A stretch of DNA of 64,000 nucleotides from Paenisporosarcina macmurdoensis (GCF_042658845.1 NZ_JBHSRI010000006.1:1-64000); one strand, 5' to 3'. Shown: positions 24,043-31,556, numbered from the stretch's first letter. Program-made: numbers and translations. Notes: a model not told the origin generated them from the sequence alone.

Positions 24043-25206
24043 ATGTATAATAAACAACTAAAAATAGCCGGCATCTTTCTCTTGATTAGCTCTTGTTTTC
24101 TTTTTGCGTTCTTTTCGATAGAACAGACTGAACAGCAAAAAGAAGTGGTTGCTTCAACAGCAGATAAAAATAAAGAAGCAGTTCGTGCTGTTGTTGAATC
24201 GGAATTAACGGTTCCTAATAAAGAATATATTCTAATCCAAAAAAGCATCGATAAAAAAATGGATGAAATAAGAGAAAGCTTACCAGAAGGAAGTAGCTTC
24301 GGAATGCCAGAGGACTCTGCTGAATGGATTGCCTACGAGAAATTAGTGAAAAAAACATATGGACCCTACTTTATGGACTATGCTTATGATGACCTTATTC
24401 CTACAAATCAGGCTTTCCAGTTCCACTTTAGAACGGAAGAGGAGCAAGTACGTTATCAAATGAAAGTTAGCGATATACAAGTAACTCAAAGTGAAAACGA
24501 GTCATCACCTAAGAATTATGACTTTATCGCTCAGGTAGACTATACAAACAACGATGGGAAAGTTACGCAACACGAAATAAAAGGAATGGCGATTCTTTCA
24601 GAAGTAGGAAAAATCGGGAAATATTCAATCCGCGATGTCGGTGGTCTAATGGAGAAAATATCTGAGGACAATGGATCTACAGAATTTAATAATCAACAAA
24701 CAGTTCGTACTGTTCTTGAATCGGAATTTACAGTTCCTAATGAAGAATACTTGCTCATTGTCAAAAATATCGATAAAAAAATGACTGAAATTCGTCAAAG
24801 CTCCCCTGAAGTGGGCTTTCTACTTGAGGACTCACCTGAATGGCTTGCCTACGAGGACTTAGTGAAAAGAACATATGGAACTTACTTCATGGACTATGCT
24901 TATGATACCCTTATTTCTAATTCTATTGCTTTTCGTTATCACTATGGATATTTAGGCTATGACGAAAATGATCGGTATGCAATGAAAATTAGTGATATAC
25001 AAGTGACTCAAAGTGAAAACGAGTCGTCACCTAAGAATTATGACTTTACTGCACAAGTAGACTATACAAACAACGCCGGGAAAGTTTCACAACATGTGAT
25101 AAAAGGTATGGCAATCCTTTCAGAACCGGGGAAAATTGGGAAGTATGTGCTGCGTGAAGACGGCGGTTTAAGGGACAAAATAGATGAAGACAGAGGAAAT
25201 AATTAA
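24043..25206 (+). CDS. Anchored protein with a tandem internal duplication
   Basis: A 387-residue protein: an N-terminal signal/anchor (about 5-25), then two copies of a ~165-residue domain beginning at about residues 46 and 220 (EAVRAVVESELTVPNKEY and QTVRTVLESEFTVPNEEY). Both copies end in the same block I-Q-V-T-Q-S-E-N-E-S-S-P-K-N-Y-D-F. The DNA of this block is nearly identical, so the duplication is recent or kept homogeneous. The domain is alpha+beta with no recognised catalytic motif. ATG 24043 behind AGGGAGG is chosen over an upstream ATG. It stands alone. Confidence 0.6.
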   Translation: MYNKQLKIAGIFLLISSCFLFAFFSIEQTEQQKEVVASTADKNKEAVRAVVESELTVPNKEYILIQKSIDKKMDEIRESLPEGSSFGMPEDSAEWIAYEKLVKKTYGPYFMDYAYDDLIPTNQAFQFHFRTEEEQVRYQMKVSDIQVTQSENESSPKNYDFIAQVDYTNNDGKVTQHEIKGMAILSEVGKIGKYSIRDVGGLMEKISEDNGSTEFNNQQTVRTVLESEFTVPNEEYLLIVKNIDKKMTEIRQSSPEVGFLLEDSPEWLAYEDLVKRTYGTYFMDYAYDTLISNSIAFRYHYGYLGYDENDRYAMKISDIQVTQSENESSPKNYDFTAQVDYTNNAGKVSQHVIKGMAILSEPGKIGKYVLREDGGLRDKIDEDRGNN

Positions 25207-25350
25207 AATCAATTGGCGCTGCATTCCTGTGGTGCTTTTTTAATTCTTATAAATCGGGTGTGTGCATCGCCACCATATAATGTGTTTTAATGTCATGTTC
25301 GCCTACTTTTCCATATACCTAATGTAAGACATTCTTCGGGAGATGGGACC

Positions 25351-25686
25351 ATTACTATTTGGATTGATGTTTCAGTAAGTAAACGTCAGCTTAAGCTTTA
25401 TGATGCAAGTGTATTATTGAAGATGTATCCGATAGCTATCGGAAAAGTGTTGACACCAACGCCAACTGGTAATTACATGATTGTTAATAAAGAATATAAT
25501 CCGGGAGGGCCTTTTGGGGTTCTCTGGATGGGTTTGTCTAAGCCGCATTACGGAATTCACGGAACAAACGATCCATCATCAATAGGTAAAGAGGTTTCGC
25601 ATGGGTGTATAAGAATGTTTAATGATGACGTAACTGAACTCTCATCCTTGGTGACAATAGGAACAAATGTATATATACATCGTTGA
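25351..25686 (+). CDS. L,D-transpeptidase (YkuD) domain without a normal start
   Basis: The frame encodes a full YkuD catalytic domain: KRQLKLYDASVL, I-G-K-V-L-T-P-T-P-T-G, N-P-G-G-P-F-G, H-Y-G-I-H-G-T-N and the catalytic S-H-G-C-I-R-M. The family cross-links peptidoglycan; Bacillus YkuD has an N-terminal LysM domain, absent here. The open frame runs back to 25291 but holds no ATG, GTG or TTG before codon TTG 25417, which would cut off the first strand of the fold. ATT 25351 lies 7-11 bases from GGGAGATGGG and is given as the provisional start. The alternative is a gene that has lost its 5' end. Confidence 0.6.
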   Translation: MTIWIDVSVSKRQLKLYDASVLLKMYPIAIGKVLTPTPTGNYMIVNKEYNPGGPFGVLWMGLSKPHYGIHGTNDPSSIGKEVSHGCIRMFNDDVTELSSLVTIGTNVYIHR

Positions 25687-25716
25687 TCAGTTGAGTTGTA
25701 CAAGGAGGATTTATAA

Positions 25717-26259
25717 GTGGGACACCAAAAAAGGAACATATATATAAGAGAATTCACTACAGATGATGCCGAGTCCTTATTAGAATTAAACCTAGCCAAT
25801 CGAAAGATATTTGAAGCGATTACACCTGTATCAAAAGAGGATACGTTTTATACACTTGATGCTCATTTGAAATTAATTGAAGGTTGGGAGCAGGCAAAGA
25901 AACAAGGCAGCCGTTACGACTTTGGCATATTTGAAATCCACACTAACAAGCTCATAGGCATGATCGGTCTGTATAAATTGGGTGCAGCTGAAAAATGTAT
26001 ATTGGGCTATTCATTGGATAAGGCGCATTATGGGAAAGGATATGCTACTGAGGCTGTCAGATTAATACTTGATAAGGCGTTTAAGGAATTAGGATTTCAT
26101 CGGGTTGAAGCGGGTGTTATGCCAAGAAATATAGGATCAGCACGAGTGTTGGAAAAAGTGGGTTTTGTTCTAGAAGGGCTAGCTAGAGATTATATTAAAA
26201 TCAATGGAATTTGGGAGGATCACTATATATTCTCGATCCTTGAAAATGATTCTTATTAA
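25717..26259 (+). CDS. RimJ/RimL-type GNAT acetyltransferase
   Basis: A 180-residue protein. It starts IYIREFTTDDAESLLELNLA, has G-M-I-G-L-Y in the central strand, then H-Y-G-K-G-Y-A-T-E-A-V-R-L (acetyl-CoA loop, about 106-118) and P-R-N-I-G-S-A-R-V-L-E-K-V-G-F. It is close to ribosomal-protein N-acetyltransferases but the target is unknown. GTG 25717 follows AAGGAGG. A long-form cassette repeat follows at 26326, so it is the first module of the second array. Confidence 0.85.
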   Translation: MGHQKRNIYIREFTTDDAESLLELNLANRKIFEAITPVSKEDTFYTLDAHLKLIEGWEQAKKQGSRYDFGIFEIHTNKLIGMIGLYKLGAAEKCILGYSLDKAHYGKGYATEAVRLILDKAFKELGFHRVEAGVMPRNIGSARVLEKVGFVLEGLARDYIKINGIWEDHYIFSILENDSY

Positions 26260-26325
26260 ATCAAAGACTGTTCAGTAATATGGACGAAGCTCTTAATATA
26301 ATAAAAAAGCCCTCATAGGTAAATT

Positions 26326-26424
26326 AACTCCCATGAAAATTCAATTATGTTCCTCATTTTCATACACTGTGGTGTAGCGCTAGTTTTGGCTACATGTATG
26401 GCTAACGGGGCAGTTTAGTGAAGA
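26326..26424 (+). repeat. Long-form cassette repeat (copy 2)
   Basis: It begins AACTCCCATGAAAATTCAAT, carries ATTTTCAT as the partner of ATGAAAAT, then TGTGGTGTAGCGCTAG and TTTTGGCTACATGTATGGCT (stem GTAGC/GCTAC), and ends AACGGGGCAGTTTAGTG. It is over 90% identical by eye to 29866-29962 and 31804-31901. It lies 3' of a GNAT gene on the same strand. Confidence 0.85.
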
Positions 26425-26447
26425 AATAATGGTTTGAGGTGATAATA

Positions 26448-26630
26448 TTGGACAAATTTTTACTTATTTTTGGCATACTTGTTTTTATCTATAGTTTCAT
26501 ATTTTTTGTAATGAATTTTATTGGTGAATTTAATGATACAACAATGATTAGTTCTATATTCGCAATGCTTAATGCAAGTATTGCAATAGGAGTTTCAGAG
26601 ATATTAAGTAGGACAAAAAACTTAGAATAA
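26448..26630 (+). CDS. Small two-segment membrane protein
   Basis: Sixty residues with two hydrophobic segments (about 3-25 and 35-54) and a polar end (SRTKNLE). TTG 26448 is 9 bases after GAGGTG; an in-frame GTG at 26439 overlaps that ribosome site. No family is recognised. It is a cassette-type module bounded by the repeats at 26326-26424 and 26647-26739. Confidence 0.5.
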   Translation: MDKFLLIFGILVFIYSFIFFVMNFIGEFNDTTMISSIFAMLNASIAIGVSEILSRTKNLE

Positions 26631-26646
26631 TTTACCTTTAAAATTT

Positions 26647-26739
26647 CTTATTCACTAGCTGGTGCTTTAGTTGAAGGTCTTCGGTCTGCTTAAGTAACTC
26701 TTTTTCTTATTGAACTAACGATGCAGGTTTGTTGAAGAG
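26647..26739 (+). repeat. Composite cassette repeat
   Basis: Two palindromes: CTTATTCACTAGCTGGTGCT, TTAGTTGAAG (26647-26676) and CTTATTGAACTAACGATGCA, GGTTTGTTGAAGAG (26706-26739). The layout equals that at 31423-31507 and, on the minus strand, 1831-1920. Confidence 0.7.
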
Positions 26740-26782
26740 AAAAAGGTGCAATTTAGATAAAAATAAAGTTTGAGGTGATCTT

Positions 26783-26913
26783 ATGGAATTCCTAGTAGTT
26801 GCAATCTTAGTGGTGTATTTGTTTGACTTCACAAAATTAAGAAGCAAAATCTCACAATAATTGAACAAAATGAAAAGGTCATTAATCTATTGGAAGAAAT
26901 TAAAAATAAATAG
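26783..26913 (+). pseudogene. Frameshifted small coiled-coil/membrane protein gene
   Basis: ATG 26783 behind GAGGTGATC opens a frame coding one membrane helix and a basic turn (MEFLVVAILVVYLFDFTKLR) that stops at TAA 26858-26860. In the +2 frame the coding continues without pause as I-I-E-Q-N-E-K-V-I-N-L-L-E-E-I-K-N-K to TAG 26911-26913, a typical heptad tail for such mini-proteins. A single-base change near 26845-26857 would restore a ~43-residue protein. It is followed at once by a repeat (26915). A sequencing error cannot be excluded. Confidence 0.55.
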
Positions 26914-26914
26914 T

Positions 26915-26951
26915 TTTTTCTTCTTCAACTACGGGTGCTTTTGTGAAAAAG
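26915..26951 (+). repeat. Short-form cassette repeat
   Basis: TTTTTTCTTCTTCAACTACG, GGTGCTTTTGTGAAAAAG: arms TTCTTCAACTA and the degenerate GTGAAAAAG around CGGGTGC. It starts two bases after the stop of the frameshifted mini-gene. Confidence 0.6.
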
Positions 26952-26956
26952 ACATG

Positions 26957-26996
26957 AAAAAATGAGCTTGGAAATGCATTTCCAGGCTCATTTTTC
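26957..26996. terminator. Bidirectional terminator
   Basis: AAAAATGAGCtTGGAAATGC and ATTTCCAgGCTCATTTTT form the stem. It serves leftward transcription of the gltT-like gene and closes the plus-strand modules before it. Confidence 0.85.
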
Positions 26997-27111
26997 TATA
27001 ATCAATTGTATTTACATTTCAGCCAAGATTTAAAATTTAAGATTTAGCAAAATAGTTAAGACTTCAGCTAGAGTGCACATGCTCAAACGATTTTCCTCAC
27101 AAAGAGGGCAA

Positions 27112-28360
27112 CTACATTTGATTTATAACTTCTGTTTTAACTTGTTGATTTTTTTCGGATTGATCGACAACTGCAGCTCCCACCAAATCACCCACCACAT
27201 TTGAAGCTGTACCAGCCATTCCTATCAGCACATCCACACCTGCAATTAAAGCTACAATTTCCAGGGGAAGATTAAACATGGTTAATACGGCGGTAAGTGT
27301 TACGAGCCCTGCTGCGGGTATTCCGGCAGTACCAATTGAAAGTAATGTACCAATGAATACGATGGTTAAAAAATTCCATAGGAGAAAAATTAGCACCAGC
27401 AATGTTGGCTGCAAAAACAATAGAGGCGCCCATTCGTAATGCTCCCCCGTCGGAATTAAACACTGCACCTAAAGGTAAACTGAAATTGACCATTTTCTCC
27501 GAAATACCGGCTTTTTTCCCATTCTCCATGGCAATAGGAAGTGTCGCAATACTACTTGAAGTGAAAAATGCAGAAGTATAGGCGTCTCTAGTGTTTCTAA
27601 AGAAGTTTCGAACGGGAATTTTATAAATTTTAAGGATACCGCAATATACGACGAGCCAAAGGATAGCTACTCCTAGATAAAATACGGCTGTAAACTTTAA
27701 TAATGAGGTAATGGTATCCCAACCCTGCGTTCCAAAAGAAGTGGCTCCAATGGCGAAAATACCAATTGGGGCATAAAGTAAAATTCCTTTAAGGATGCGG
27801 AAGAAGAGTACATTCGCTGCGTCAAGTAAGGATTGCAAATCATTTCCGTATTTTTGAAGCTTTTCATCCGTTGAAAAACGCATTCCTGAAAGAGTAATGC
27901 CAATAATAATAGCTAAAAATAGGATGGCCATTAAATTACCTGTAGAAAAGGCTGTAAACAAATTGTCAGGAACGATATTTAAAAGGACATTTGAAAGAGA
28001 TAAGGTTTCCGGTTGATCCACTTCCACGTTCGGAAGAGATAAGGACTCGCCAGGGTTAATCCATAAAGAAAGACCGAGTCCAATGAAAACTGCTGCAGCG
28101 GTGGTTAAAGCATAATAGAGAATTAATTTGCCGCCTGTTCTTCCTAATTGTGAGGGATTCATTTGGATGACTGCAAGGACAACGGTGAGAAATACAACCG
28201 GCGTAGCAATGAGGCTAAGCATTTTTATCAATAACGTGCCTAATGGTTTAAATACTTGGGCATCTGGTCCCCATACGACCCCAACTAAAATGCCAAGTAT
28301 GAAACCAATTGTCATTTTTAAAAAGAATGAAGAATTTTTATATGTAGTCCATATAATCAA
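27112..28360 (-). pseudogene. gltT: Dicarboxylate/glutamate:cation symporter (DAACS family), frameshifted
   Basis: The two frames together give a complete ~415-residue transporter. The first part (28360 down to about 27373) has the N-terminal helices, the serine-rich reentrant loop T-S-S-S-I-A-T-L-P and N-F-S-L-P-L-G-A-V-F-N-S-D-G-G-A. The second (27372-27112) continues with FIGTLLSIGTAGIPAAGLVT and GMAGTASNVVGDLVGA. The break is at a run of six A on the plus strand (27368-27373); five would keep one frame. It is either a pseudogene, a slippage site or a sequencing error. TTG 28360 follows GGAGGT. A palindrome at 28377-28396 may control it. Confidence 0.85.
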
Positions 28361-28376
28361 GTAAACTACCTCCAAT

Positions 28377-28396
28377 TTTGTAGGTTTTCCTACAAA
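28377..28396 (-). promoter_or_regulatory. Palindrome upstream of the gltT-like gene
   Basis: TTTGTAGG and CCTACAAA are perfect inverted arms around four bases, about 12 bases before the ribosome site (minus strand). They could be an operator or a short leader hairpin. AT-rich sequence with TATATA tracts follows (28397-28440) and probably holds the promoter. Confidence 0.4.
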
Positions 28397-28571
28397 TATA
28401 TATATTACAGCTATATGGTTATATAGTCTGTATATAATACTCTATAAATTAAGCATCTTTTTATTCAGAGAAACCTTTCACGGAAGACAATTTCTTAGAT
28501 AATTAATAAAAGCACATCACCTTTGAAGGTTAACGGGTTCTGTTTTCGAGTACAAAAAGTAAATTATCACA

Positions 28572-28765
28572 TCAATTCGCACTCCAATCCAGATGCGAAT
28601 TGGAGTGTCCTTTTTTTGTTAATTTGTAAGGGTTTTAAACCGAATTGAGGGTAAATTAGCACCCTAATTGGCATCCCTTTTAAAAGGATGACAGAAGTTA
28701 TTGTCAGTTGAATTTGTATGCTAATAGAGGTTCTAATTTCAAGAAGGTTTATTGGGTATTTATGT
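28572..28765 (+). repeat. ~190-bp dispersed element, copy 2 (plus orientation)
   Basis: Same order of blocks as the minus-strand copy at 3515-3710: hairpin CACTCCAAT/ATTGGAGTG plus T7, GTTTTAAACCGAATTGAGGG, TAAATTAGCACCC, TGACAGAAGTTATTGTCAGT, ATGCTAATAGAGG and ATTGGGTATTTATGTTAAAA. In this copy the small frame inside the element is interrupted at codon 8, so the conserved part is probably not protein-coding. It fills most of the 490-base gap between gltT and the next gene; the rest is AT-rich. Confidence 0.8.
28580..28617 (+). terminator. Terminator-like hairpin at the head of the dispersed element
   Basis: CACTCCAAT pairs with ATTGGAGTG, followed by CCTTTTTTT. There is no plus-strand gene just upstream, so its function is unclear; the hairpin is part of the repeated element. 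Confidence 0.6.
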
Positions 28766-28782
28766 TAAAATAAACTTTAAAA

Positions 28783-28815
28783 TTATTAACTAACGAAGCA
28801 GTTTAGTACAATAAG
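28783..28815 (+). repeat. Short-form cassette repeat
   Basis: TTATTAACTAACGAAGCAGT, TTAGTACAATAAG: an imperfect palindrome with the conserved CTAACG core. It opens the run of modules from 28.8 to 31.9 kb. Confidence 0.65.
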
Positions 28816-28853
28816 ATAAAAAATAAATCAATCATTTTGAAAAGGTGAAGAAA

Positions 28854-29135
28854 TTGAAATGTTTAAATTGTGATGGTTTTAATGAGAAAATATCAATAAC
28901 ATCGCTTTACGAATACTTTAATCTTTTAGAACAACTTAAATTGATAATAAGCCAGGGTACACTGGTACTTACCGAAGGGAATTGTGATATAGAAGACTTG
29001 AAATCTGGTGGGACTTTCCCAAAGGATTATATTTTCCACGCTTTTAAATGTGTAAAGTGCAGTAGAAAATATCAACTTTCAGTTGAAACTTATCATGGTT
29101 CAGGAGGAAAGTGGGATATAAGCGAAAATTTCTAG
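28854..29135 (+). CDS. Small protein with two CxxC pairs (zinc-ribbon-like)
   Basis: About 93 residues. C-L-N-C near the N-terminus and C-V-K-C near residue 70 would form a zinc-binding pair; helices and strands lie between them (SLYEYFNLLEQLKLIISQGT). No family is recognised. TTG 28854 follows AAAGGTG at 6 bases. A repeat starts two bases after its stop, so it is a cassette-type module. Confidence 0.5.
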   Translation: MKCLNCDGFNEKISITSLYEYFNLLEQLKLIISQGTLVLTEGNCDIEDLKSGGTFPKDYIFHAFKCVKCSRKYQLSVETYHGSGGKWDISENF

Positions 29136-29136
29136 G

Positions 29137-29168
29137 TATAGAACGAACGGGTGCTTAGTTACATAAAT
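29137..29168 (+). repeat. Short-form cassette repeat
   Basis: GTATAGAACGAACGGGTGCT, TAGTTACATAAA: a degenerate copy keeping the CGAACGGGTGCTTAGTT core. It begins next to the stop codon of the preceding gene. Confidence 0.5.
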
Positions 29169-29182
29169 AGGGAGGATTTATA

Positions 29183-29392
29183 GTGGAAACTGAAACATAT
29201 ATAAAAGATACTCCAATGTTACTTATGTTTGGACTTATTTTCCTAACTGTTTTTGGATTATGGTTAATAAAAAGAGTTATTTCATACGATTTTAACAATA
29301 AAAGCACATTTTCCTTTTTGTGGAATAATTCTGAATTGATTGGCGGCAGCCTTCTCGGAATAGGCTTACTAATTATCGTCGTTTTTTTCTAG
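29183..29392 (+). CDS. Small two-segment membrane protein
   Basis: Sixty-nine residues with membrane segments at about 11-30 and 50-69, joined by a polar loop (SYDFNNKSTFSFLWNNSE). GTG 29183 follows GGAGG. No family is recognised. A repeat begins four bases after the stop. Confidence 0.5.
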   Translation: METETYIKDTPMLLMFGLIFLTVFGLWLIKRVISYDFNNKSTFSFLWNNSELIGGSLLGIGLLIIVVFF

Positions 29393-29395
29393 AAT

Positions 29396-29428
29396 GTATT
29401 GAAGTAACGAGGTGCTTTAGTGAATAAC
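29396..29428 (+). repeat. Short-form cassette repeat
   Basis: TATTGAAGTAACGAGGTGCT, TTAGTGAATAA, with the GTAACGAGGTGCTTTAG core shared by the other copies. Confidence 0.6.
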
Positions 29429-29550
29429 CAATTGCCTTAAAAGGGCAACTTTTCATATGAAATCAATAATTCCTCTCTCGGGGTAATGTTAACGTGATAA
29501 TCCCATTTACTCAGACATATCATTTTAAAAACACAATAGGAGTTGTCTGT

Positions 29551-29844
29551 GTGAAGTTGGGGAAAGTTCGTATAATCGGAGTTGGTTTAGTTTTACTAGT
29601 CGTAGCATTGTTTATCTATACCCAGGACTCAAGAAAAGAAGAAAAAGCCTATGATGTCTTACTAAAAGAAGTAGATGATATTCAAGAACTCCTTGCTAAA
29701 AAAGGTGGGTTCTACGAACAAGTGGCAGAAGATTTGAAAAAAGAAGGATATGACTATTCTATTGCTGGAATGATATATTCTAAAGATGATATTAGACTTA
29801 ACATTATAGTGCCAAATAACACCGTGGTTACAGAGGTTCTCTAG
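29551..29844 (+). CDS. Membrane-anchored small protein, possibly truncated
   Basis: A 97-residue protein: a basic start (KLGKVRIIG), one membrane helix (about 8-25), then a helical stretch (YDVLLKEVDDIQELLAKKGG) and a beta strand (IRLNIIVPNNT). The fold appears to end just after its second strand, so the C-terminus may have been lost. GTG 29551 follows AATAGGAG; an upstream in-frame ATG has no ribosome site. A long-form repeat begins 21 bases beyond the stop. Confidence 0.45.
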   Translation: MKLGKVRIIGVGLVLLVVALFIYTQDSRKEEKAYDVLLKEVDDIQELLAKKGGFYEQVAEDLKKEGYDYSIAGMIYSKDDIRLNIIVPNNTVVTEVL

Positions 29845-29865
29845 AGTATAGATAATACTGTTTTT

Positions 29866-29962
29866 AACTCCCATGAAAATTCAATTATGTTCCTCATTTT
29901 CATACTTTGTGGTGTAGCGCTAGTTTTGGCTACATGTATGGCTAACGGGTGCGTTGATCCAA
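29866..29962 (+). repeat. Long-form cassette repeat (copy 3)
   Basis: AACTCCCATGAAAATTCAAT through TGTGGTGTAGCGCTAG to GGCTAACGGGTGCG. It differs from the copy at 26326 at only a few positions. Confidence 0.85.
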
Positions 29963-30058
29963 GAAGGATTAACGCATTTCTGGTGGGATTTTGGAAAACC
30001 TCAAAATGAACCAGCGATTTTAACGCTCCCCGCAGAAAAAATTGAGATTGATAATTAA
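29954..30058 (+). pseudogene. C-terminal gene fragment fused to the repeat edge
   Basis: A 34-codon open frame runs from the right edge of the long-form repeat to TAA 30056-30058. It encodes a protein-like tail (LTHFWWDFGKPQNEPAILTL, then PAEKIEIDN). There is no ribosome site. It looks like the 3' stub of a gene whose body has been removed at the repeat boundary. The family is unknown. Confidence 0.35.
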
Positions 30059-30182
30059 TTAATTTATATGTACTATCCTCTTCAACAATCGGGCCATATT
30101 GAGAGTATTTTGTTGGTGACAAGAAAACAGAATGAGTGACGCAAGGAATAAATGTAATTTACACTTCGCTACGGGGGTACTT

Positions 30183-30839
30183 ATGAAAACTCACTATTAT
30201 TTAGGTTGGTTTAACAATTTATTTCCAGAGAATCTGGGCAGGGTGTTACAGGAGGATATAACTGATAGAAAATCGCTTGCTATGATTAGCTCGAATCCAT
30301 CTATTTATGAAGATGATGGTGCTACTGAACGCTCGTGGCTTGACCAGGCAGGCATTATGTTTGATGAATATCATTTAATAAATTATCGCTTACAGAAGGA
30401 AGATGCCCGAACGATAATTCAAAATGCTTCAGTCATTTTCTTGTTGGGTGGGAATACTCTTAAACAAAATGTTTTTTTGATGGAATATGAATTATCGGAT
30501 TCGATTAAAAAAAGCAGCGCTGTTGTGATGGGAGCAAGCGCTGGTGCAATTAACATGTCAGCTAAATGGTTATGCTCGAAAAACTTTGGATATAAAGTTG
30601 AAATGAGCTCTGTTTACGACGGAATCGGTCTTGACAATTTTTCCGTCTTGTCTCATTTTGATCTTGAAAATAACTTTGCACTGGTTCAAAGCGAACTATC
30701 TCTCCTATCGGAAGAAATAAATATTTATGCGTCGAACAAAGATTGCGCTGTACGTGTAAAGGAAGACAAAATCGACGTTTTTGGCAATGTTTTTTTAATT
30801 TCCCACTCAAAGATTCAAAAATTGGATGAGACGCTCTAG
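30183..30839 (+). CDS. Peptidase S51 (dipeptidase E-like) family protein
   Basis: A 218-residue protein with the S51 nucleophile elbow G-A-S-A-G-A (Ser119) followed by INMSAKWL, and the upstream strand V-I-F-L-L-G-G-N-T-L-K-Q (substrate-loop G-G-N-T). Family members cleave Asp-X dipeptides or act on cyanophycin; the exact substrate is unknown. ATG 30183 follows GGGGG; an in-frame ATG at 30132 lacks a ribosome site. It is flanked by long-form repeats on both sides (29866 and 31009). Confidence 0.75.
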   Translation: MKTHYYLGWFNNLFPENLGRVLQEDITDRKSLAMISSNPSIYEDDGATERSWLDQAGIMFDEYHLINYRLQKEDARTIIQNASVIFLLGGNTLKQNVFLMEYELSDSIKKSSAVVMGASAGAINMSAKWLCSKNFGYKVEMSSVYDGIGLDNFSVLSHFDLENNFALVQSELSLLSEEINIYASNKDCAVRVKEDKIDVFGNVFLISHSKIQKLDETL

Positions 30840-31008
30840 TTGTAGTGAATGGATATGGCTTAATTGAATTAATTTCTTTATGCAACGCCTCTATTTTAAA
30901 TTTAGTGAAGGAGAACTAGGTAAAATAGGAGTGTCCGCAAAGCATAGATGTGCAGATCCGTCTAATGCAATCGGGCGCGAGTGTTGAATATGCCTCTCTT
31001 ATTTCTTC

Positions 31009-31110
31009 TTCAACTCCCATGAAAATTCAATTATGTTCTTCATTTTCATACTCTGTGGTGTAGCGCTGGTATTGCGATGCATGGGTGGCTAACGGGGTAG
31101 ATTAGTGCAA
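31009..31110 (+). repeat. Long-form cassette repeat (copy 4)
   Basis: CTTCAACTCCCATGAAAATT through TCTGTGGTGTAGCGCTGG and ATGGGTGGCTAACGGGGTAG to ATTAGTGCAAG. It is the most diverged plus-strand copy in the right half. The 170 bases between it and the S51 gene (30840-31008) hold no gene that I can support. Confidence 0.8.
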
Positions 31111-31166
31111 GAGTGAATTGGTAGATGTAAGTTAATTTATAACTGTATATAAAATGGAGGGGTAAT

Positions 31167-31418
31167 GTGAAAGAAAACCAGAACTATCTTATAGGTTCTT
31201 TATTAATCTTGTCAGGTACAATTCTGTTAGGCATTATGCACTTATCAATAGCAACTTATATGCCTAATCTGTCAGGATGGAGCACTCCTCCAGGCAAATT
31301 CGCCACTGTGCTTAATGATATAAGAGGATGGTTCCCTTATGGTTTAAGCCTTGTCCAAATATTAATTGGAACAACAATACTTCTAAATTACTTCCAAAAC
31401 AATAAACAGAGTAAATAA
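31167..31418 (+). CDS. Small two-segment membrane protein
   Basis: Eighty-three residues with membrane segments at about 8-28 and 57-75, and an outside loop rich in Gly/Pro/Ser (LSGWSTPPGKF). GTG 31167 follows GGAGGGG. No family is recognised. A composite repeat starts four bases after the stop. Confidence 0.5.
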   Translation: MKENQNYLIGSLLILSGTILLGIMHLSIATYMPNLSGWSTPPGKFATVLNDIRGWFPYGLSLVQILIGTTILLNYFQNNKQSK

Positions 31419-31422
31419 CTAC

Positions 31423-31507
31423 TTATTGTGCTAACAGATGCTTTACTTCAAGAAGGAGTAAAGCCTTTTTCTTATGGAACTAACGAGGCGGTAGTTCAAT
31501 AAGAAGG
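31423..31507 (+). repeat. Composite cassette repeat
   Basis: CTTATTGTGCTAACAGATGC, TTTACTTCAAGAAG (31423-31456), then AAAGCCTTTTTCTTATGGAA, CTAACGAGGCGGTAGTTCAA, TAAGAAG (31461-31507). The two palindromes share the GCTTTAC...GTAAAGC pairing between them. Confidence 0.75.
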
Positions 31508-31556
31508 TAGAATCTGAGGGTATATCGAAGTAGTTAAAGGATTGGGAGTGATTTTT

